The notes under the pieces were generated by a model. That model was not told where the DNA came from and made no database searches. It worked only from the letters and a program-made list of their open reading frames with translations. A program made the translations under genes and the position numbers. Below are positions 18,426 to 26,917 of a stretch of DNA of 37,087 nucleotides, one piece after another. How positions within the stretch are numbered: position 1 is the stretch's first letter; each line of letters opens with the position of its first letter. Origin of the DNA: Chromera velia (Eukaryota > Sar > Chromeraceae); the NCBI GenBank assembly GCA_018398765.1, contig JAHBMJ010001009.1:1-37087 (forward strand), in the 5' to 3' direction.

Positions 18426-21400
18426 TTAGACCTGCCGGAAAAATTTCTCTTTCGCTCTCTCATATGCGCCAACCAACTCTGGTATATCCACCTCACTCTC
18501 CTTCATCCATGCGAAAGTCTCATCATCGAACGAGACTCGATACTCCTCCTCTCCATCCTCTGAAGGTCGTCCAGCCAGAATCCGAACTGGCTGAGGCGCT
18601 TTCCGTCTCCCCCTCTCTCTCTGTCTTTCTTCTGTATGAACCTCCAACTCATCTCCCAATCTAAGCTCGTCGAAGAGCTCATCCATTTCGGGGTCGTCCC
18701 CTATTCTGAATGTGGCGGGGCGATCGCTCGAGCGGGGGACTTGCTTCTCTTCTCTCTCTTTTTCTTCTTCTGCAGAGTCTTCCTCTGCCTCTCTATCATC
18801 CTCTCTCTCACAGGACTCTGTCCGTGGCGTCCCTGCGGGGATCTCTTCCCTTCCCCCTTCATGTCCATTTTCATCCTTCTTTCCTTCTTCCCACAATTGC
18901 AATCGGTCTTCACTCATAACTTCCCTCTTCTTTTCTCCAATCGGTCGAATCACAGCGATATACGGTCGGTTGCGTGGTATGCCAACCACGACAAAAGACC
19001 CATCTGCCTTCGCACTGAAAGCAGGGAAGCCGAGCTGAGGTACAGGACGACGGAGGAGAACGCGATCTCCCACTCGAAACTTTTGAGTCATGCGTGGGGG
19101 ATTTCGTCTCTCTCTTGCTTGTCGCTCCCTCTCTGTTCGGTTGACCACTCTGTCAATCTTCTCCACTCGCTTCTGCCGAATGAATCCATAGTACTCATCA
19201 TAGCAGACAGGGGGTGCTCTGGCTCCCTCTGCGATTGGCTGAACTCTCAGCACAGACTGTGGTGTGTGTGTGAAGAGAAGCTCAAAGGGAGACAGCCCCG
19301 TTTCGGAATGGGGGGCCGTGCGGTAGACAGTATTGAAGGGCTGAAGGTACAGATCCCAATCCCCCTTCTCATCATCTAGCTGTTTCCTTACCCCCTCTGC
19401 CCAGGAACGGTTGAAGCGTTCTGGGATCCCGTTCATCTGCGGATGGTATTCGGTGGTGGTGTGGTGTCGGGAACGCATGAGAGCAAAGAGCTCCCTTACA
19501 ATTTCACTGAGGAAGTTCGTGCCACGATCGGACACCAACATCTCAATAAACCCGTAGCGGCAAATGATCTCCTCGAAGAGAATCTTCGCCATCATCCATC
19601 CAGGCACTTCGGGGAGGGCAAATATCTCGGGCCATCGGGTGAGTGCATACGTTACCACGAGAATGAATCAGTTCCCTCGTTTTATCAGCGGGAGGGGTCC
19701 CTTCACATCAATCCCAACTACCTAAAAAGGACGGGTTGGGACGGGGAGCGTATGAGGGGTTCTCTGCGGTGCTGCTGCTCTCCTTTCTTGGCACGGACGA
19801 CACTTCTCTACCCATTCCCCCACATCCTTCCGAAGACCTGGCCACCAGAATTTTCTCAACAACCTCTCTGCCAAACGCCTGCCTGCAATGTGGCCTCCCA
19901 TCGGATGGTTATAGTGCATTATCATGACAGTCTCTCTCAGGTGTGCGGGCACATACAGCTGTTCTGTCTCTCCCACATAACGGTACAGTAATCTATCCCG
20001 CAAGTCAAAGAGACTTTCTTGCACCATCACCGTTTTCATTCGATTCCGTTTTGTGGGCAAAGTGCCCGTCTTCAGATACTCATACACGTCTCGCACAGCA
20101 GGGTCAGAGGGAATAGAGGAACGGACCTTTTCAAGAAAGGGGAGAGCCGCTTGCATGGGGAGGGCATTTCCTATGGCCCCAGCAATCGCTGCCTCAAAGC
20201 TCGGCCTCTCCGCGCTGCCTCTATTAACCGGATGGGAGCAGTGCCGACAGAATGGAGCCCCTGTGTCGACTGAGTGTTCAGCCGGCATAGGCATCCTCGA
20301 CACTGCATCGGTATCCGTGTGGCTCTTTCCCTCTTTGTAGAGATATTGCAGCCCATATTCCTGCAGCTCTAACGCCCATTTCTCTACCCGTTTGTTGGCA
20401 AGTTTATTCTTTTCCATAGCCAGATTTGGCTTATGATCTGTCTGAATCACGCGGAGAAAGATGGAGCTGCCAAGCAAATAATGCCTCGACTGTCTACAAC
20501 AAAACAACCCAGCTAACGCCTCCTTCTCTGGCATTCCATAATTCAACTCAGCACCCTGCAGCCTTCTGCTCGCATATGCAACCACCCGCTCTTTCCCGTC
20601 TTTGATTTGAACGAGCACTCCCCCAATCGACACATCACATGCGTCGGGCTTCATAATGAAGGGAGTGTGCATATTGGGAAAGCACAGAACGGGGGGCTCA
20701 GTGAGACGACGGCGCAGCTTTTGGAAGGCTGCATCGGCTTCTGCTGTCCAGATAAAGGGGCGCAGCTGTCCTTTCTCGTCAAAGGGCCAGAGAAGCTCAT
20801 TGAGAGGGTGAGCTATCCGTGTGAACCCAGAGACAAAAGAGCGGTAATAATTGCACAGGAAGACAAACGTGCGTAGACGTGCATGGTCAGTTGGGGTCGG
20901 CCAATTCTTGACCTTCTCGGTGTTCTTCTTGCTTGGACGCATACCCCGAGCAGAGACGGTGTGCTCAAGATACTCAACCTCCACCTTTTCAATTTATGTC
21001 TTCTCTAACCGCAACTTGAGACCTGCTACTCAGATGAGAAGGAAAACCTCCCTCAAGTCTTGCAGATGCTGCTGATGCCCTCAAGAGAAGACAATCACGT
21101 CGTTAACGTAGACAAGCGCTATGTCTCTCGGGAGGGCTGCAAAGACCATTGACATTGCCCGCTAAAAGATCGCAGGGGCATTCACCAGACCAAAGGGCAT
21201 TCTAACGAACTTGAAGAGTCCGAAAGGGGTGATGAATGCGGTCTTCTCTGCATCATCTGGGTCCAGAAGGATTTGATGATAACCAGATGTGTAATCTAAG
21301 GCAGAAAACACAGAGGAACCGGCCAAACGGTCGAGGGTCTCTTGAATGCGAGGGAAGGGGAAAAGGTCCCGCTTGGTGACTTTATTCAGACGTCTGAAGT

Positions 21401-22748
21401 CAAGGCAAAAGCGGATGGACCCATCAAGCTTCTTCATAAGGACAACAAGTGCTGCCCACAGTGACTGTGAAGGCTTGATGATTCCTTCTTCCTGCATTGC
21501 GTCAAGCTCCTTCTTGACTTCGTCTCTGCGGTAATAGGGCACGTGGTCCTGACTCCATCGGACCGGTGTGTCTGTGTTTGTCAGAATTTTTGCATAGTAA
21601 GGCTTCCCCTGAAGCCTCAACGTTTCTATATCGAATCTCTCTCCACTCTAAATGTCCGAAAATTCCCCTAACAACTCTAAATACTGCGGCTTCCCCTCCT
21701 CTGGCACGGTACTTAAATCGACAGGAGGCAGGTCAGTTTGCTCTCTCTCTCCCTTCACTCTTTCTTTGGACGTTGACTTCCCCCCTGGGTCCGGAGGGAC
21801 GGATGCACGGGCACCTCCCACCTGAGCAGAGGGACGAGGACAGGGAGGAGACAAAAGGAACGGGACAGGCCTGGTCTGACTAGGAGACGCCGAGACGGCG
21901 TTGACTGCGGCAATGTGCGTCGAGGGCTCGGCATGAGTCAAAGTCACTTTCGGCCCCACCGTCAATTTTGAACGGGAGACGTTCGTGACCTCGATCACAG
22001 CAGCTACCCCTGCATGGACAGTTGCGATCTGTGCGGGGACTGCTAGATCCGGAAGAGAACGGGGGAAACCCTTTCGAATGAGGACATCATCTCCATCAGG
22101 TGTATCAATCCGCACCTGCAGGAGACTGCGATGCCATGCGGGAACCCTTGTTCTCTTTAGAGCACACACCTTTGTCGGCTCAACCCCGTCATCATACCAT
22201 ACACCGAACTCTGGCAGGTCTCCCACCTGCAACCTATCTTTTTCAAATGCATACCTCACCTCCGGGTGCCACCTCAAGAAATCTATCCCCAACACAATGT
22301 CATACGCCGAACCCTCAGCCACCAACACCGGGTGCTCAAACATTTTCCTGGGATCTGAGGGATGTGCAATTTTAGATATTGTCTCCCTAACACACGGCAC
22401 TGAATTATTGCCCAAAGCAACCAACCCCACACTGGGGGATTTCATCTCCACATCGGCAGCAGCAAGGCACCCCACATCAACGAAAGAAACTTGGGAACCT
22501 GAATCAAGCAATGCAGACGCAGGCTTTCCAAAAAGTAAAACACTCACCCACGGACATGGTTTCACCTCAATAGACGCAACCTGCGCCTAGACAGCAGGGT
22601 AAAGCTTCTCCTCCCTGCGAGAATGCTCAACAGACATACACATGGGGTCCTCCTCTCTTGCACAGACGGCAGGAATGAGAGGAGGCAGGTCTCTATAGAC
22701 CACATGATAGGAGGGCGGGCCTGCCTCTAAGCCTGACCTCCCCCCCCG
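18426..22748 (-). pseudogene. pol: Gypsy pol: protease, RT, RNase H, integrase, chromodomain-like tail; eight stops
   Basis: One frame runs the whole length. The protease has LLDSGSQVSF near 22,510 and a YDIVLGIDF segment. RT shows [12 protein letters not shown], but the next residue (normally Q) is TAG at 21,162-21,164, and the YxDD box reads YVND (Asn codon 21,102-21,104). RNase H spans about 20.66-20.40 kb with KPDACDVSIGG and TDHKPN. Integrase has an HHCC-type finger near 19.85 kb and intact D,D35,E residues (GID, SDRGTNF, PERFNR). A C-terminal EYRVSFDDETFAWMKESEV stretch resembles a chromodomain. Stops: 22,587 TAG, 21,648 TAG, 21,162 TAG, 21,081 TGA, 21,030 TGA, 20,994 TAA, 19,722 TAG, 19,668 TGA (lower coordinate given). 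The product would be non-functional. Family call is certain; the chromodomain is likely. Confidence 0.95.
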
Positions 22749-23953
22749 TTTCCCGGCTTCGGAGGAAGAGGGCACTGCTTGGTATAGTAGGCCTTAGACC
22801 CACAGTTTCAGCAGCTAATATAGTTTGGATGCCCAAGAGTATTGCTCCCTGGGAGGAGGGTTTCAGAGAAGAACCCAGTTGAGGGATGGAATGGATAAAA
22901 AGGAAAGTTCGAGGACGCTGGTTGCCCTCGGCCTCCTCCAAATCCTCCTCTGCCCCCCCCTGCCCAGCCCCCTCGACCCCGACCGACCCCACCCCAAAAG
23001 TTGCTGCCTGCCTGCCCATACTGAGTCGGGGCGGCCTGTGTGAGAGACTGGGTGAGTGCGGCAATTTGGGCCTCCAGTTTGTCGAATCGGTCACTCTTCG
23101 GCTACTCCTGCTTCTGCTTGCCCTTCGGATTTCAATTCGCGTCTGCAGCTGCAACTTGTGCCTTGCCCTTCTGCTGTGAGTGCAGAAAACAAACTCGAGT
23201 GACAAGCTGGTGGTAGTCGTTATACACAGTGGGCTCCCTGGTCAAATCTAAGGAGAGAGACGGGTACAGGGTACCCAGGAAGGGCATAACTCGGGTTTGG
23301 TGCGGATGTCCAGGTTGGGAGATTCGCATAAGTTTCTCGAATGCCTCTTTGTGCGTTTTGAAGTCATCACCAGGGGCCAGTTTGAGCATAGAAAGCTTGT
23401 ACACTGCCTGGTTCTTCTCAGTCTCTGTTGGGGTCCACCGGAGCAAGAAGGCATCCTTGAGTTGTTGGAAGGTCAAACGTTTCTTGCTCTCCTGGGCCAA
23501 CCACTCCCGTATGATGGGCTTTATGAGATGTTTCTCCACGAGCATCAACCACTCTGCGTCTGTCAGGTTTGCCTTCGAAGCCTTTGCCTCAAACATTTCC
23601 CACCACTCGACCGGACAATCTCTGTCTGGGTCAAAATCCTTGACGATCGTGCGGATGTCAAGGTTCTTGAGTTTTGTGAGGTCGACATCGTTTGGGTTTT
23701 GCTACTGCTGTTGTTCCTGGGCTTGTTGCTGGGCTTGTTGCTGGGCGTGTTGCTGGGCTTGCTGCTGGGCTTGTTGCTGGGCTTGCTGCTAGGCTTGTTA
23801 CTGGGCTTGTTGCTGTGCCTGCTGTTGTGCCTGTTGTGTCTGCTGCTGCGCCGTCTGAAGGTCTGCCTGTGCCTGTGCCAAATCTGTCTGTGACTGTGCA
23901 AGCTGTTGCTGCAAGTTAGTAATTTGCTGCTGTAGCTGCTGGTTGTCTGCCAT
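22727..23953 (-). pseudogene. gag: Gypsy gag: Gln-rich N-terminus, capsid, RGG box, zinc knuckle; five stops
   Basis: The ATG at 23,953 opens a coiled, Gln/Ala-rich segment (QQAQ repeats) with stops at 23,798, 23,789 and 23,702. Then comes the capsid-type retrotransposon Gag region (WLAQESKKRLTFQQLKDAFL), a stop at 23,102, and a Gly/Arg-rich RGG-like tract. A zinc knuckle at 22,772-22,813 keeps C-x2-C-x4-H-x4-C spacing, but its His reads Tyr and the residue after the first Cys is TGA. The frame ends at TAG 22,727-22,729, just past an eight-G run (22,740-22,747) where pol lies in the -1 frame. Gag would form the particle shell and bind RNA; this copy cannot make it intact. Confidence 0.92.
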
Positions 23954-24103
23954 CTCCTCTTTGCCTCCCTCGAAGAGCTTCTGGAACCACTGATTGACTG
24001 CCTGGTTGGCTGGTAAGGAAGGGTTGAGGTAAACCCTTCCCGATCGTATGGTTTTAGAGATGGCTGCAACGAAAGAGAAACAGAGGCTGTGAAAAAAGAA
24101 CGT

Positions 24104-24116
24104 GCTCTGCTTACCA
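24104..24116 (-). promoter_or_regulatory. Candidate primer binding site, initiator-Met-like
   Basis: The element strand reads TGGTAAGCAGAG four bases inside the 5' LTR. A site complementary to the 3' end of eukaryotic initiator tRNA-Met would begin TGGTAGCAGAG, so the match is good except for one extra A. Initiator Met is a common primer for Ty3/gypsy elements. Confidence 0.55.
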
Positions 24117-24120
24117 CTTT

Positions 24121-24542
24121 TATTAGTATGGCTAGCGTGACTGCAGCATGACGACTATCAACTTACGTATAAAGTCTGTGCATCACTGGTTCGGTTCCTT
24201 CTTCCACCTTTTTTATCTTCGAACATTGTATCACAAGACTGTCATACATCTTGCTGTCCATCTTCCAATCTCATTTATTTGTATTTAATTCGCATCTTCT
24301 GTATTTCATCTGTCCAATATAGAAAAGGAAGCTGTATCATCATTTCTGTATGACTTCTTTTCATTTATTGCAATACAGTTTGTTTGTTTAATTCCGTGCA
24401 ACACATTCAAGTGTTGTTTGGAAAGTGTTGTATGGCTCGCGTATACGGCATGCGTCAATCACTCCGGTCCTCCGGGACTGCACTGCTCGCGTCCCCTCAG
24501 CCCAGAGCGTCACCCCGGCCCACTCACCTCTGAGGCCTAACA
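24121..24542 (-). repeat. 5' LTR (right copy), 422 bp
   Basis: Aligns to the left LTR over its full length with 20 substitutions and one 18-nt gap. It should contain the element's promoter, but I see no clear TATA box. Confidence 0.95.
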
Positions 24543-24547
24543 CACTA
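24543..24547. repeat. Target site duplication, right copy (CACTA)
   Basis: Exact match to 17,731-17,735. Confidence 0.9.
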
Positions 24548-24709
24548 CCTAGAAAAGGTTTATACCGTCTAACATGATCATCGAAGTTTTTATTATACAT
24601 ACCGCGTCCCCATATATGAAAGAGGGAACTAGCCGTCTAACAGGTGAATCGAGTCAGGTCTACGCGTCCCACAGGGCGAACTACTAAGGAGCGATCGGGA
24701 TTTATGCCC

Positions 24710-24800
24710 GTAGGATGGGATAGGATAGGATAGGATTAATGTTCCGGGTTGCCCCGCGGTCCACTGCCGGGCCTCGACTTGCACCGTCGAGAGGTCGCTC
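24710..24800 (-). mobile_element. 3' part of a (TATCC)n-tailed SINE/LINE-like retroposon
   Basis: On the minus strand, CAGTGGACCGCGGGGCAACC leads to CCGGAACATTAAT and then (CCTAT)n. Two other segments of the window share this order. The 5' limit is unknown. Whether it belongs to a SINE or to a truncated LINE cannot be told here. Confidence 0.45.
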
Positions 24801-25261
24801 AGTGTAGAAGTTTGCATGGATACTTGCCTTTCCGGGATTGCCGTGAGCAACACATGTACTATAGCTCACGTGTAGGCATGGTGCAACAGTGTATGTATCT
24901 GCAACATATGCGTATATATTTGATTTTTGCTTTATTCCCATACAGATCGCGTCTAACTATACGTACATATTCATGCATGCACTGTCCATATTATTGATTC
25001 ATGGACAGCGCAACATAGCGAAACACATACAAGGAAGTCCGTCTGCAAAAGTCTTGACCGACTATTGCATGCACGAGGTAATATTGGTTGAGAGGAGGAT
25101 TGCTTCTCGAATCATTGAGTCGAGTTGACATGTTGCAAGGCTTCGCAGACCGAGTCAGCACATCTACAGTGAAGCGGTGAGTTTCTGTATTGTCTCCACG
25201 AAAGAGAGAGAAGCACCCATTTGGTTGCAGGAGGTAAAAGCAGAAAGCAAAAGGAAGGACA
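24801..25261. other. Intergenic DNA upstream of the EF-hand gene
   Basis: No exon is recognised. It should contain the promoter and 5' UTR of the gene that starts at 25,262, but no clear TATA box or initiator was seen. Confidence 0.35.
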
Positions 25262-26884
25262 ATGACAGACGTCCAACAGGAGTCGACGGACCCTGAGGAG
25301 CTTAAAGTCAGTCCCCAGCTAGGCGGGATGATCTTGAAGGCAGTGCGTGAGGAAACAGAAAACAGTACTCCCGGGCGAAACAAAGAAAAGTGCAACATGC
25401 TTCAAGTTGCCCACAGGGTCTCACACGAGGCCTTCCATGAGCTCGTGCGTCCCGATGTGTCTATATGCAAGTCTTCGTCCTGTTCGGCCCTCGCCGGTTC
25501 TTAATTCACTGGTCCATTCGTTCACTCGATTACTCTCTCACTCACTTGTTGTATCGCTCCACCAATGAGTCAATCAGTCTACCCCTGCGCAAGAGTGACC
25601 TCTCCATGATCTGTATTTGCATCCGTACCTCGTACTTACGTGCCTTCTGCCTGTCCCCATACCTCAACTTGGGGGCCTTATCTGGGGTCCTCCTTCTGCA
25701 TGCACCTGTTGTTCCCTTCACACTGACAGAAATGAGATGACATGGGGCGAGAAGAATAATTGACTGATGTCGTGACATGCCATGACTCCTCTCTCTCTCT
25801 TACTGCAGCGTCAAGAATGGCAGGACGCGTTCAAGCTGATGGCCAAGAAGAGCGGCCTCCTCGCCCCAATGGAGTTGTGCGTCCTCTTGCGCTCTCTCGG
25901 GTGCGTGCGGAGCCTGCCCTCTCCTCCAAATCTTTGTTGCTTCGCCCCTTGTTGTAATGTAGGGCGTTCATCTGCGTATCCCCTTGTGAATGGCTTTCGT
26001 TGTGCATGGGAGGATGCACCTGAGCGTCAATCAATCCGCCGCAGATTTGTCGCTGTGAGGAGAGATGAAACCTAGGGGATTGCAACCTCAGCCAGCACCT
26101 TATTCGAAAATTCTAAGGAGAATGCACGACTTCTTGGGGACACTTGTCCTTCTTAATGTTGCATGCGTTCTGCAGTTCAGTGGTATCTACCTGAGGCCGT
26201 TTGTCTCTTATCAATATGTCCTCTCTCGGTCTCTCTTTCACGCAGGCTCTCTCTCTCTCTGTCTCTCTCTCTATCTGTCTATCTCTCTCTCTCTCACACA
26301 CACATACACACACACATACATACACACGCACGCACGCACGCACGCAGATGCATGTATATGCACACACACGCATCTTGCCCTGCTCCTAGGATCTTACAAC
26401 TTTGACTTCTTTGTTTTCGATGGTCTCCCCCGTCAACCCTGCCTCCCTTCTTTTCTCTCCGCTCCTTCGTGAATGTGCAGACAAGATCCAACGGATGAAG
26501 AACTGGATGAGTACATTGAAGGTCCGTCTCCTTGTTTGTACATGCATCTAGCTGTCTGTTTGGGGTTGCGCTTCAATTTGTCTGTCTGTGATTCTGTGAA
26601 TTTTCTCTTCCCTATTTGTACTTCTTTCAGCCTTTCTCTCTCATCTTCCTTCTTTCCTTACCATCTGCCTTTCTTTCTGTTGTGTGTTCTTCCTTCCTTC
26701 CTTCCTTCCTTCCTTCCTTCCTGTCTTTCTTTCTTTCTTTCTTTTCTTTCTTTCTTTCTTTCTTTCTTTCTTTTTCTTTTCTTTCGTAAATTCTTTCATT
26801 CATTCATTCCGTCTGTACGGGTTACTGCCTTTCTACCTGTCCGGCTGTCCGTCTACATGTCTGCCTTTTTATCTGTCTATTTGC

Positions 26885-26917
<33 letters not shown>

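Larger units (their letters stand above)
17736..24542 (-). mobile_element. Full-length Ty3/gypsy LTR retrotransposon, inactive
   Basis: The element is 6,807 bp, transcribed leftward, with LTRs of 440 and 422 bp bounded by TG...CA (the right copy has CA changed to TA at its inner end) and a perfect 5-bp target duplication. Domain order gag, protease, reverse transcriptase, RNase H, integrase is that of Ty3/gypsy (Metaviridae). A chromodomain-like segment after the integrase points to the chromovirus branch. Gag and pol carry five and eight in-frame stops respectively, but no frame loss within pol, and the RT active site is mutated. Differences between the two LTRs are all transitions. It is dead as an autonomous element. 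Insertion itself is clean, so a complete element arrived here and decayed in place. Confidence 0.97.

Noticed and set aside
18636-19991. Plus-strand open frames of 180-247 codons within the LTR element
   Set aside because: They are antisense shadows of the integrase, which has clear catalytic motifs on the minus strand.
23702-23800. In-frame TAA and TAG at glutamine positions of gag, suggesting a ciliate-type genetic code
   Set aside because: TGA also interrupts gag and pol. The well-supported host genes contain no internal TAA or TAG, and they end with TAG (dynein light chain), TGA (B''), and TAA (EF-hand, FAM210). Transition decay explains the stops better.
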